DNA of 64,000 bases from Hyaloraphidium curvatum (taxonomy: Eukaryota; Monoblepharomycota; Hyaloraphidiomycetes; Hyaloraphidiales; Hyaloraphidiaceae), in contig JAIVFI010000010.1 in assembly GCA_025558095.1 (NCBI GenBank), forward strand, positions 434,001 through 498,000, given 5' to 3'. Both the position numbers and the translations under genes were made by a program. Shown here piece after piece: positions 1 to 9,377 of this stretch (within the stretch, counting starts at the first letter, position 1; each line of letters opens with the position of its first letter). Under the pieces are notes generated by a model. That model was not told the DNA's origin. It did no database searches and saw nothing but the letters and a program-made list of their open reading frames with translations.

Positions 1-348
1 CGGCCATGCCGGGGCCTGAGATTCGGAGAACCGTGAGCCCTCCATCGCGACAACTTCTAGCAAGCTGTGGGCACCTTTCGTGTAGCAGATCACGTCCACA
101 TCGATGGAACTGATCCCGGCCTCCTTCAATGCTTCCTGCGTCACGGCAAGGATGACGCTCCGGTGGTGCGCGGCCGTCTCGCGCGGCAGGAAGCCCTGCC
201 CGGGCGGGGTGATGTAGGTCCGCCGCACGTTGGCTAGGGCGTGCGAGGTGCCGTCCGGGTCGTGTCGCAGGATGCCGACGCCAATTTTGTTGGCGGAGCC
301 CTCGAAACCGATGGCGATGAGGGACCCGGCGGGCTTGGTGTGGACCAT
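1..348 (-). CDS. KAE1: KEOPS subunit Kae1, tRNA t6A37 threonylcarbamoyltransferase (5' part)
   Basis: Kae1/OSGEP transfers the threonylcarbamoyl group to A37 of ANN-decoding tRNAs as the catalytic subunit of the KEOPS complex. The first 91 codons run from an ATG at 348 and contain the family N-terminus [15 protein letters not shown] and the block [20 protein letters not shown], which includes the HH-containing stretch typical of the ASKHA fold. A 59-nt intron (74 to 16, GTGCCC...CTCAG) joins ACGAAAG to GCCCCGGC and restores the conserved YTKGPGMA. The gene continues past position 1, so only about the first 95 residues are visible. It lies 63 bp downstream of ELP3 on the same strand. Family assignment is very secure; the start is supported because homologs begin just before IAIGFEG. 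Confidence 0.93.
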   Translation of the reverse strand, partial: MVHTKPAGSLIAIGFEGSANKIGVGILRHDPDGTSHALANVRRTYITPPGQGFLPRETAAHHRSVILAVTQEALKEAGISSIDVDVICYTKGAHSLLEVVAMEGSRFSESQAPAWP

Positions 349-411
349 CACGGACGGGCGAGTCGTCCCGGTTTCTGAGAGTGATTCATTTGCGCGCGAC
401 GCCACAAGGTG

Positions 412-2500
412 TTATTTGAGCATCTTGGACATGTACGGGCCATCGAGCTGCGAGAAAAGGGTCAGGAGAACATCCTCCACCATCTGCCGGGGTTGGAGCC
501 CACCTCGTAGCCGAGCTTCCGGTAGTAATGCCGCGTACCGACGCCCGAGATCACCGAGATCTTGACGCTCCCGTGCTCCTCCTTCGCTATCCGCTCCGCC
601 TCCTCCATGAGCAGCGTCCCGAAGCCCTGGTGCTGGAACTTGGTCGGATCCCGCGAGTGCACGGGCACCGCCGTCCCGTACACGTGGAGCTCGCGGACGA
701 TCGAGGTCTGCCCCGCGTCCTTGAGCTCCGGGCGAAAGGTCGTCTCCGCGGAACACTTCCTCAGCCGCAGGAGGCCGATCAGAACGTCCTGCTCCGGGTC
801 CTCGTAGGCCAAAAACGTCTCCCAGCCGCCGTTGGCGACGTAGTCCCTCCGCACCAGCTCCACCTCCTCCACGCGCACCTTGTTGTGCACCTCCTGGATC
901 CCGACCTCGCGGGTCCGCACGTCGCGGCACTCTGTGCCCAGGTCCTTCATCCGCTGCAGCGCCAGCTCCCGCACGTTGCCGTGCTCCACGCCCGAGGTCA
1001 CGAGCGGCATCGGGATGTCGCGCTGGATCCGGTACACGCGCGTCCACGGCGGGATGAGGGCCAGGATCTTGGCCACGAGGTCCACGAGCACGTTGGGCGG
1101 GTAGTTTTTGTAGCGGCCTGTGCGCCAGAGCTCGTACAGCCCCGTCCCGCGGATCACGAGGGTCGGGTAGAGCTTCAGTCCGTCCGGCCGGAAGGCCGGG
1201 TTCTCGAACAGCTCCTTGAACTGCTCGATGTCGCGCTCGATGGGCACGTTGGGCAGGTTCGGCATCATGTGCGTCACCACCTTGTACCCGGCGTCCTTGC
1301 TCAGGGCAAAGGACTCGCACACGGCCTTGACCGTGTGCCCGCGGTTCGTGTCCCTCGCAACGTCCTCGTACACGCTCTGTACCCCGATCTCGAGCCGCGT
1401 GCACCCGTACCGCAGCATCTGGCCCAGGTGCTGCTTCATGCAGTAGTCCGGGCGGGTCTCGATGGTGATGCCGATGACCTTGCTCCGCCCCTGCTCCGAC
1501 ATGCGCACGGCCTCGTCCACGTCGGCGCTCTGGAACCCCGAGCACGCGTCGTGCAGCCGCGAGATGAACCAGTCGCGGTACTCCTGGTCCAGGCTCATGA
1601 AGGTGCCGCCCATGATGATGTACTCGACCTTGTCGACCGAGTGGCCCAGCGAGCGGAGCTGCTCCATGCGCGCGCGCGCCTGCTCGTACGGGTCGTACCG
1701 GGCGCGGATCGCGCGCATCGAGGTGGGCTCGTAGCCCGTGTACGACTGCGTCGAGTACTCAAAGTCCGAGTCGGGGCCGCCGGGGCTGTCTCGCGTTAGG
1801 CGGGCCCGCGGCGGGAAAAACAAGGCGCTCGGCGCTTACCAGTAGACGCAGATGTTGCCCGTCGTGGCGATGTGCGGACACCGGTGAGGCTTGCACATGA
1901 CGGCGACGACGGCGATCTAGACAGAGGTGGGCCAGCTGTCAGTCCGACTCCACACTCCGCGGTATGTCAACGCACCCCGCTTGCGGTCCGCACTGGCCTG
2001 ACCAGGAGCCCGCTGATCTTGTCCCTCTCCTCCGGGGGCACAGCCGCGATAATGTCCACGAGCTTTGGCATGAAGCTGATCCCGTACTTCTTGGCCACGC
2101 GGGCGCGCAGCGCGTTCAGGTTCAGCGGCTTGGAGTCCGGCGGCCGCGGGGCCAGCAGCTCGCGCACGATCTCTGCGGTGCATTTGACCAGCCGCGCGTG
2201 CGCGTCGGAGGAGCCCTGCGGCTCTGTCGGGGGGAAGGTGACGGCCGGTGCGGGGCCGATGCCGGCCGGAGCGGGGCGGAGGGGCGATGAGACCGGGCAG
2301 ACGATTCCCGCGGGGTCGACGCCTGCCTTTCCGCTGCGGCATGGCGCCGTCCGGCCGGGAGGACGGAGTGGAGTGGATGAAGGGATTGGATTGGATTGGG
2401 TTAGCGCGAGGGTAGGTGACTGTGCGTCCGTCGACCTCGCCCGCTGCCCGCACTTCCACCCCTCCTCGACCGCGCCGGTTCCCTCCGGAATCCGCCGCAT
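412..2500 (-). CDS. ELP3: Elongator complex catalytic subunit Elp3
   Basis: Elp3 is the radical-SAM/acetyltransferase subunit of Elongator, which makes cm5-type modifications on tRNA wobble U34. Four exons are inferred: up to 1976, 1916-1840, 1785-504 and 447-412, with introns of 59, 54 and 56 nt. Splicing restores PVRTASG/IAVVAVM, the cluster motif [14 protein letters not shown] (C-x9-C-x2-C, split by an intron in the last Cys codon) and the C-terminus KLGYE/LDGPYM. The GNAT domain near the end shows [12 protein letters not shown]. The conserved body starts near 2200 with [10 protein letters not shown]. The ATG at 2500 is the only in-frame one upstream and adds about 100 low-complexity residues, so the true start may instead lie on a missed small exon. 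The RPL8 start is only 45 bp away on the other strand. Confidence 0.92.
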
Positions 2501-2545
2501 CGGTCTATACCTCTTCCTCCTCGTCTCGAACCCGTCTCAGAGGAT

Positions 2546-3794
2546 ATGCCGCCGAAGAAGGCCGCCGGGAAGAAGGTCGCGGCCGCGCCGTTCCCCGCAA
2601 AGGGCGGCAAGGCCGCGAAGGAGCCGGCGAACCCGCTGTTCGAGAAGACGCCCAAGAACTTCGGCATCGGTGGGCGCGGCCTACCCAGCGACCTCGAGAC
2701 GCGCTCACGCCGCGGTTGCAGGCCAGGACATCCAGCCCCAGCGCGACCTGTCCCGCTACGTCAAGTGGCCCGAATACGTCCGCCTGCAGCGCCAGAAGGC
2801 CATCCTGAAGAAGCGGCTGAAGGTGCCGCCGGCAGTCAACCAGTTCACGCGCGTGCTGGACAAGAACACCGGTGGGCACCGGCGGCGCGCATCGGCACCG
2901 GAGGAGAGGGCTCACGCGGGTCGCGTCTGCAGCGACGCAGCTGTTCAAGGTCCTGAACAAGTACCGCCCCGAGACCAAGCAGGAGAAGAAGGAGCGCCTG
3001 AAGGCGACCGCGGAAAAGGTCGCCGCCGGCGGCAAGGCCGAGGCGGACAAGAAGCCCCTGTTCGTCAAGTACGGCATCAACCACCTGACGGCGCTCGTGG
3101 AGAACAAGAAGGCCGCCCTGGTGGTCATTGCCGACGACGTCGACCCCATTGAGGTGAACAGTCGCTGCCAATGACCGGTCTCGCGCGAATGGCCCTCCGG
3201 GTGCCCTCTTTGCCGGACCACTGTTAGGCATGCCCCCGCGCCGGGTGCGGACGCGTTGCCGAAGCCGCAAGGCAGAGGCCGCGCAGATGCAGGCAGGGGT
3301 GCATTATTGCGACCAAGTAGCTGATGAACCTGGCCGTTCTCCTCCCCTTCCCCCCGCGCTGCGCCCCACCTCGACGCTTGCTTCCGGACCGGGTGCGTAC
3401 CTTTGCTGCGTCCGCCTGACCTCCCACAGCTCGTCATTTGGCTGCCCGCCCTCTGCCGGAAGATGGGCGTGCCGTACTGCATCGTCAAGGGCAAAGCCCG
3501 CCTCGGCACCGTCGTGCACAAGAAGACGGCCACCGCCCTCGCCTTGACCGAGGTGCGGCCCGAGGACAAAAAGGACCTTGCGGATCTCGTCGGCGCCATC
3601 AAGGCGAACTACAACGACAAGGACGCCGAGATCCGGAGGAGCTGGGGCGGCGGTGTCATGGGCCAGAAGAGTGGGTCGCGGCGTTGCGTTCGGGCGGACG
3701 ATGGTCTGACGCCGTGGTTCTGTCAGGCGTGCACAGGACGGAGGCGCGCGCAAAGGCGCTCGCGAAGGAGGCGGCCGTCAAGGCCAGCGCCTGA
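2546..3794 (+). CDS. RPL8: 60S ribosomal protein eL8 (L7Ae family)
   Basis: This is the cytosolic large-subunit protein eL8 (yeast Rpl8), an L7Ae/L30e-fold RNA-binding protein. Five exons: 2546-2669, 2722-2871, 2933-3153, 3430-3670 and 3727-3794. They give 267 residues, normal for the family. The start [10 protein letters not shown] is lysine-rich. Splices rebuild [39 protein letters not shown] and the C-terminal [19 protein letters not shown]. The core [20 protein letters not shown] and [15 protein letters not shown] are diagnostic. The third intron is long for this window (276 nt, 3154-3429); the others are 50-61 nt. Donors are GTGGGC, GTGGGC, GTGAAC and GTGGGT. It is divergent from ELP3 with under 50 bp between the putative starts, so promoter elements must overlap. 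A ribosomal protein gene with four introns fits a fungus. Confidence 0.96.
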
Positions 3795-4002
3795 GCCGGT
3801 TCTTTTGGGTCGTGCCGCTGCGCGGATGCTTCGCTTGGATGTATTGGGCGGCTCCGCGCGGAAACACGTCTCTTGCCTGGCTTTGTTTGCCCCTGCTTCC
3901 TTCGAATTGTGTCCCGCGGTGCCGGATATGAAGATGGCCGGCCACGCCGCCTCGATCACGCGCTCCGCTCCTTCTGGCCTTCAGCCTAGTCGACGCAGCG
4001 TC

Positions 4003-4515
4003 TCAGTGTCCAGCGGTGTCTTCTCCACGAGGCACTTCGAGCACTTTGTACGCCTTCTCCCCGCCGGCCGCGATCATGGCTTCCGCGATCTTGAGCTCGT
4101 CGCGGAGCGCGTCCAGCCTCTTGTTCCCGTTTGAGTAGCCGCTCCTCTCCGGGTGCCCGTCCAGCTTGCGGATCATCGCTTCGAGCACGGGCTTGACCTT
4201 CCTGGCGAGCTCGGGGTGGCTGAACACCCTGCGCGGGCTCGAGCCCCCGGCGAGCATGTTGAGGAGGCCCGACGGGACGCCGTGGCGCGCGACGAGCATG
4301 AACATGGCGGTGTTGCCGGGCATGAGCTCGGAGACCATGTCGGCGACGAGGTGGAAGTTCTTTTCCACCCAGTCCTGCTGCTCTTCGTACGACGCGTCGT
4401 CGTCCGACCCGGGCGGCTCGCGGCGCGGATCCTCGGAAAGGAGGCGGCTGACGAGCTCGTCCCAAGTGTCGAGCGCGTCATCGTTTTCGTCGCAATAGAA
4501 GCCCCAGGCGCCCAT
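4003..4515 (-). CDS. DUF4259-like protein, function unknown
   Basis: A single open frame of 170 codons starts at ATG 4515. The N-terminus [20 protein letters not shown] resembles the signature of DUF4259 proteins (MGxWG...ENDDALDW), mostly bacterial proteins of unknown role. I chose this start because the signature begins at the Met; an upstream in-frame ATG at 4563 would add 16 unrelated residues. The rest is mixed helical ([39 protein letters not shown]) with no catalytic motif I recognise. It is intronless, like its three right-hand neighbours. The domain call rests on one N-terminal motif, so treat it as tentative; that the frame is a gene is likely from its composition and length. Confidence 0.6.
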   Translation of the reverse strand: MGAWGFYCDENDDALDTWDELVSRLLSEDPRREPPGSDDDASYEEQQDWVEKNFHLVADMVSELMPGNTAMFMLVARHGVPSGLLNMLAGGSSPRRVFSHPELARKVKPVLEAMIRKLDGHPERSGYSNGNKRLDALRDELKIAEAMIAAGGEKAYKVLEVPRGEDTAGH

Positions 4516-4603
4516 TTTGATGGAATGGAGGCGGAAAGAACCGACACGTGTGCGCGCGATCAAGTGGTCACCTTCAAGGCGCTTGAACCGCTGTGACTAC
4601 AAT

Positions 4604-5416
4604 TCATGTAGTCGACAGATCTAATCCGCCGCGCGCCTCCACCTCGCGCTCCAGATCCAAGATTCTGGAGTAGTCTGCCTCCTCCACGTCCGAGAACCCT
4701 GCGATGAGGAGCTGCCTCCGAACATCCGCCAGCTCCGGATCATCTACCGCGGCATCCAGCGCCTGACGTATCTTTACCATATCTTTCGACCGCGCCAGTG
4801 ACGTGATGTACGGCAAAGAAGGGACCTGCGGAGAGCGAGCGACCTCGACGAGGTCCGCCAGGAGCTCGGGCCTATGTCGGACTGCCAGTGCGACGCACAC
4901 GGCGTCCACGGCTGCCACATCTGCACGTCCCTCGTTCAGTGCCGCGAGGGACAGAAGGTGTCCGCCCGTCATGACGGTCCGGGAAAAGAAGCGGCCCCGA
5001 TCGGCGAGCGGTCCAAAGACCAGCTTCAAGGCCAGCATTCCAGACATGGAATCAGTATTGTTCACTGCCGCCACGCGTCCGCGAAAGTCCTCAAGGCGCG
5101 TCGCTCCGTTCGACCTCCTGGCCAGGACGATGCTAGAGTAACGTCCCACTGAGCACCCGTCGGCATCGTAGGTCGGCGCTGCGACAAACGACACGCGATC
5201 CCGCAGGGCGTGGGTCAACGGGTATCCGCACGTCTGACTGAGGATGAGTTCCGGGTCGGTCCAGACGCTTTCAATGTCGCTGTAGTCGGGTCGCGTCGGC
5301 CCGGCGGGAGCCTCGATGTGCAATCGGCGCAAATGGCGCGCGATGCCGCGAATCCATAAGTCCGTCGCCTCATGGAGCTCGGGCCAATCATACATGGGCA
5401 GAGTGAGCGTGGCCAT
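4604..5416 (-). CDS. Phosphate/phosphonate-binding-protein-like (PhnD family) periplasmic-binding fold
   Basis: This intronless 270-residue frame (ATG 5416) looks like the PhnD-type substrate-binding domain that serves ABC transporters in bacteria. Features of the fold: an early aromatic strand LTLPMYDWPELHEATDLW, the hinge segments YSSIVLARRSNGATRLEDFRG and VNNTDSMSGMLALK, the TGGHLLSLAALNEGRADVAA segment that in the family lines the ligand cleft (GxH...L..G.AD.AAID), and PQVPSLPYITS near the end. There is no signal peptide or lipobox, so a cytosolic role is expected, and no ABC transporter partner is nearby. Fungi do carry stand-alone copies of such bacterial domains; related folds are also used as thiamine-precursor synthases, but the His/Cys features of THI5 are not seen. 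Ligand is unknown. Confidence 0.75.
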   Translation of the reverse strand: MATLTLPMYDWPELHEATDLWIRGIARHLRRLHIEAPAGPTRPDYSDIESVWTDPELILSQTCGYPLTHALRDRVSFVAAPTYDADGCSVGRYSSIVLARRSNGATRLEDFRGRVAAVNNTDSMSGMLALKLVFGPLADRGRFFSRTVMTGGHLLSLAALNEGRADVAAVDAVCVALAVRHRPELLADLVEVARSPQVPSLPYITSLARSKDMVKIRQALDAAVDDPELADVRRQLLIAGFSDVEEADYSRILDLEREVEARGGLDLSTT

Positions 5417-5682
5417 ACGTCTAGCATGTCACGGCGGTGCCAGCGGCGGAGCAACCAGGAAAGACCCCGCCCCCGCCCCAAATGATGTGTCCCCGTCCCC
5501 GGGCCAGAAAACTCCTCCGGAGTTCCCGATGGAAACGGAGTGAGCGTCTGGGACGGCCGGCCCCGCCGCCGATTGGCGGGGGTCGCGAGATTCCGGATGA
5601 CGCGATGAGTTTGGTGCAAGCGCAAAGCACAACATGCGGGCGTCCCTGAAACTCAAAGACCCCCCGGTCAATCCCGAAAACG

Positions 5683-6768
5683 ATGACCATTCGACGAGAG
5701 AAAACACCCGCCGCCATGTCGTTACGTCTGGAATGGGCGACCCTGGGACTTATCGGCGCAACGTGGGGCGCTTTCGTCACGTTGACGCTTCTGCACGCCG
5801 CGATCCCCCTTTGGACCATGGTGCTCGCCGGCGCCTATATCGTGGCGCTTCACAACTCGCTGCAGCACGAGGCGACCCACGGGCACCCGACGAGCAGCAG
5901 TACGCTCAACGAGGCCCTGGTTTCCGTCCTGCCTATCAGCCTCTGGTTCCCCTTCCGCCGTTTCAAGAAGTTGCACCTGCAGCACCACCGCGACGAGAAT
6001 CTGACGGATCCGGCCCAGGATCCCGAGAGCTACTACTTTGACCCTCAGGCCTGGGCATCAACGCCCGGCTGGCTCCGCGCCGTCTACACGGCCAACAACA
6101 CTCTTGCCGGGCGCCTGATCCTCGGCCCTGCCCTGGTTGTTATCAGGTTTTGGCCCGCCGAGCTTCTCAAAATCCTGCAGGGCGACGGCGAGATCGCCCT
6201 CGCGTGGGCAGTGCACCTCGCCGGGATCGCCCTGCTCCGTCAGTTGCTCCGCTTCTGCGGCATGGACTTTGCCTACTTCATCCTCGCCGTCGCATACCCC
6301 GGCAACTCCCTGACGCTGCTTCGATCATTTGTCGAGCACCGCGCGCACCATCTCCCCGGCGGGCGGACAGCCATCGTCGAGGCCCACCCCGCCATCTCCC
6401 TCCTCTTCCTCCACAACAACCTGCACGCGGCGCACCACGAAAAACCCAGCATGCCATGGTACGAGATTCCGCGGTACTACCGCGAGAACAAGGAGCGGCT
6501 GCTGGCCGAGAACTCGGGATACTTCATTGATGGTTACTCTGCGATCGCGCTCCGCTGGCTTTTCGTGCCAAAGGAGCCCATCGAGCACCCGCTGCTGGCT
6601 GCAGCCGCCCGTGGAGGCGAGGAGAAAAAGCCGCTTGCGAGCGACGTGGGCAAGAAGGCGTTCTTGGGGACGCTGCGCGGCCCGGTGTACGAATCGAGGA
6701 GCCGGGAGACGATACCGACGACTTTGAGAAGGCTCGGAAGGCGGGCATTCCGCATCGATGTACGCTGA
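5683..6768 (+). CDS. Membrane fatty acid desaturase
   Basis: Di-iron membrane desaturase, expected in the ER, introducing a double bond or hydroxyl group into an acyl chain or lipid; substrate unknown. The single exon encodes 361 residues and has three histidine boxes: HEATH (62-66), HLQHHRDE (about 98-105) and HNNLHAAHH (about 242-250, HxxHH type), plus a FVEHRAHH segment. Hydrophobic stretches flank the boxes (for example LGLIGATWGAFVTLTLLHAA). It lacks a cytochrome b5 domain, so it needs a separate electron donor. A second ATG at 5719 would remove 12 residues. It is compact and intronless and looks more like bacterial FA_desaturase proteins than the fungal Ole1 or Delta-12 types, which suggests horizontal acquisition. 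It is divergent from the PhnD-like gene across 266 bp. Confidence 0.87.
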   Translation: MTIRREKTPAAMSLRLEWATLGLIGATWGAFVTLTLLHAAIPLWTMVLAGAYIVALHNSLQHEATHGHPTSSSTLNEALVSVLPISLWFPFRRFKKLHLQHHRDENLTDPAQDPESYYFDPQAWASTPGWLRAVYTANNTLAGRLILGPALVVIRFWPAELLKILQGDGEIALAWAVHLAGIALLRQLLRFCGMDFAYFILAVAYPGNSLTLLRSFVEHRAHHLPGGRTAIVEAHPAISLLFLHNNLHAAHHEKPSMPWYEIPRYYRENKERLLAENSGYFIDGYSAIALRWLFVPKEPIEHPLLAAAARGGEEKKPLASDVGKKAFLGTLRGPVYESRSRETIPTTLRRLGRRAFRIDVR

Positions 6769-6795
6769 CTCTATACACGCTCAAACATGGCCTTG

Positions 6796-7437
6796 CTACT
6801 TGCCGCCGAGGATCTTGAACGGCCCGCCCTTTTCCAGCGCCCTCTTGTAGGCCGGCCTCGAATGGATCCTCTCCAGCCAATCCAGCAGCTTCGGGAACCG
6901 CTCATCCAGCCCCCCGCGGACCACCGCCGCCTCGAGCGGGAAGCTCATCACCACGTCCGCCGCCGAAAACTCGTTCCCCGCGAACCACGGCCTCGACGCG
7001 AGCTCGCCCTCCAGAAAGTGGAGCTGCGCCTCGATGTTGGGCCGCACGAACGCGTCGGACATTCCCGCACCCCCGGGCACGCGGTCCAGGAGCAGCTTCA
7101 TCACCAGCAGGGGTTGAGCCGAACCCTCTGCGAAGTGCAAGTAGTACGTGTAGCGGCGCCTGTCCTCGCCCGCGGGGGGTTTGAGCTTGCCCCCGGCGAG
7201 CTCATCCACAATGTACTCGATTATGGCACCCGTCTCGGCGACGACGACATCGCCGTGCTTGATCACTGGGCTTTTGCCGAGGGGATGGATCTCCTTGAGC
7301 TCGGGCGGGGCGAGGTTCGTCACGGGATCCCGCGAGAAGCGGAGGACCTCGTAGGGAATGTCCAGCTCCTCGAGGAGCCAGAGCACGCGCTGCGAGCGCG
7401 AATTCTCCAGATGATACACCTTGACAGGCTCCATCAT
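6796..7437 (-). CDS. Glutathione S-transferase
   Basis: A 213-residue soluble GST, intronless, start at ATG 7437 (a second Met follows directly). The thioredoxin-like N-domain has VYHLENSRSQRVLWLLEELD, the cis-Pro/glutathione-binding region HPLGKSPVI and the ETGAIIEYI motif carrying the Glu-Ser/Thr-type glutathione contact. The helical C-domain has FAGNEFSAADVVMSF, which matches the conserved N-capping box (SxAD). It conjugates glutathione to electrophiles or acts as a peroxidase; substrates cannot be read. The length is standard. It is convergent with the desaturase (27 bp between stops) and divergent from the F-box/XPA-like gene across about 115 bp. Confidence 0.92.
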   Translation of the reverse strand: MMEPVKVYHLENSRSQRVLWLLEELDIPYEVLRFSRDPVTNLAPPELKEIHPLGKSPVIKHGDVVVAETGAIIEYIVDELAGGKLKPPAGEDRRRYTYYLHFAEGSAQPLLVMKLLLDRVPGGAGMSDAFVRPNIEAQLHFLEGELASRPWFAGNEFSAADVVMSFPLEAAVVRGGLDERFPKLLDWLERIHSRPAYKRALEKGGPFKILGGK

Positions 7438-7553
7438 CCCGAGTGGAATGCTCCCCGGGAGACAATCGGCCGGCTGTGTTTATGGTTATTGCTCGCAAAC
7501 TCGACCTTCTCAGAAATCGGACCCCGGCCATGCTTGTTCGCCGACAGAGAGCG

Positions 7554-9204
7554 ATGGCGGAGTCCATCGAGCAGCCTGAAGCAGCTGGCTCCGTCTTTTC
7601 CGAGTCCGGCGTGCGCCGCTCCGCCCGCGCCGCCAAGCCCCGTCTGCCCCCGCCCGCGCCGGAGCCAGCCCCGGAAGCGGAGTCTGCCCCCCGGAAGCGG
7701 CGCGCCAAACCCGCGCCGAAGCGCCCCGCGGCCGAAATTGGGACGCACGATGAGAAGGAGCCCGTGGCTGTGGGGAACGAGGGCGCGGAGACCTCTGCCC
7801 GGGCCGATGGGGAGGGGGTGACTCAGCGTGCCCCGACCAAGAAGCGCCGCAAGGCCGCGGCGAAGGAAGACGAGCCCCCGGCCTACAGGCTGGTGCAGGA
7901 GACGGTCACGCTGGAAGGCCTGCCGGTCGAGATACTCGAACAGATCGTCGGGTACGTGCCACCTTCGCATCTTCCAACTCGTCCTTCGTGCGACCCCTCC
8001 TCCCCAGCCTCCTGGCGAAGCACGACGTCCGCGACGCCCTCAACCTCTCCGAATCCTCGGCCTACATGAACTCGGCGGTCAAGGACAGCCCCGTGTGGCA
8101 CTCCATCCTGCGCGCCGCCGGGCTGCCGGAGCCCAAGAAGCGTAGCCGGGTGTACGGCACGTGCTTCGCGGTGGTGGGGAAGAACTGGCACCGCATGTGC
8201 GAGGGGTGCTACGCCGTCAGGCGCGGTGGGTTTCCTGGCCCGTGCGTGCGTATTAGGTGCTGACCCCGCGCCGCGGAAGACCGCGCGCCGTACGACGTCG
8301 ACGGGACGACCTTCAGCCTCTGCACCACCTGCCGCGTGTCGCTCTGGGACCCCGCGGACGACGAGGAGCTCGACGCGGCGGCGATGAAGCGCATCACCAA
8401 GACCGAGGCGCTCAACACCTACCGGCTTTCCGAGGGCGACCTCGAAGGCTTGGACGTGCAGTTCAGGGTCAACCCGCACGGGTACTTTGCCGCGCCGATG
8501 CAGCTCTTCCTGGAGCACGAGGTGGTGGAGGTCGCGAGGAGGCTGCACGGGGGGGATCGGGGCATCGAGGTCGGCGGCGACGCCTGGCATGCACCACGAG
8601 GTCGGACTGACGCCCCGACAGGCGGTCCAGAGGTTGCACCGCGAGCGCTCGGGCAAGGTGCAGGAGAAGCGCGCGCAGGCCCGCAAGTCGCGGAAGGAGG
8701 AGCTCGAGGCCGAGCTGGCCAAGCACGGGCTCCAGGTACGCGGGGATTCGAGGCTGTGCGAGGACTACATCAAGGGCGGCAAGGGCAGGGGCCTTCGCGA
8801 GGTGGTGGACGCGATGGTCGAGATGGACTGGTACTTCAAGCACACGGTGGGTCGTTTGGTCGCCGGGAGGCCGCCGATCGGCCGGCTGACGTTCCCGTCC
8901 GAAGAACTACGAGACCTTGCGCTACGAGGAGACCGTGCCGGCGTTCGTCGACTACCGCGGGCGCATGCGCTACGGCCGCCGCACGGTCAACTCGGAGCTG
9001 GGCAAGCAGCGCGCGCTGGAAGAGTTTGTGCGGAAGCGGCGCGCGGCGGGTCGGTCGTTCTTGCGCCGCCTACGTTTCGAGATCCGCTGACGTGCGTTTG
9101 GGACAGGGATCGACCGGTCGCCGGCCGAGGATCCGCCGTCGCCCGCGAGGCCGCCCGAGACGCTGTGGCCGCGGATCGAGGCGATGATGGGCATCCGGGG
9201 CTAG
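7554..9204 (+). CDS. F-box protein with XPA C-terminal-like zinc domain
   Basis: Six exons are inferred (7554-7951, 8008-8225, 8280-8569, 8622-8846, 8905-9049, 9107-9204; introns 52-58 nt). After a basic, low-complexity N-terminus comes an F-box: LEGLPVEILEQIVG, LLAKHDVRDALNLSESSAYM. Then two CxxC pairs (CEGCYAV and FSLCTTCRVS), followed by ITKTEALNTYRLSEGDLEGL and VNPHGYFAAPMQLFLEHEVV, which resemble the C-terminal DNA-binding domain of the repair protein XPA/Rad14 (linker, CDL-type helix, NPH). The charged helix that follows (ERSGKVQEKRAQARKSRKEE) matches the XPA helix that ends the family domain. Likely role: an SCF adaptor with a nucleic-acid or zinc-dependent reader; substrate unknown. 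The start is the ATG nearest the basic region; two upstream in-frame ATGs (7482, 7530) exist. Confidence 0.72.
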
Positions 9205-9377
9205 AAGCCGTGCAGATCTGCCGAGACATCTTCCGTCATGCTTTGTCCTTTTCCAACCCTTTCCAACACGGTGACGCTCGGACGTCGGACGAATGCCGCA
9301 ACACCAGTCCAGTTCGATCGATCTACCGCTTCCTTCCACCGTGCACAAGACCGAAGCTCCATGACGCCGGCTGGGGA

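Noticed and set aside
230-565. Plus-strand frame over the KAE1/ELP3 junction
   Set aside because: It is antisense to both conserved genes; Arg/Ser/Pro-rich composition is typical of a shadow frame in GC-rich DNA.
528-1799. 423-codon plus-strand frame opposite ELP3
   Set aside because: Long only because of high GC; His/Arg/Leu-rich, no domain, and ELP3 on the other strand is certain.
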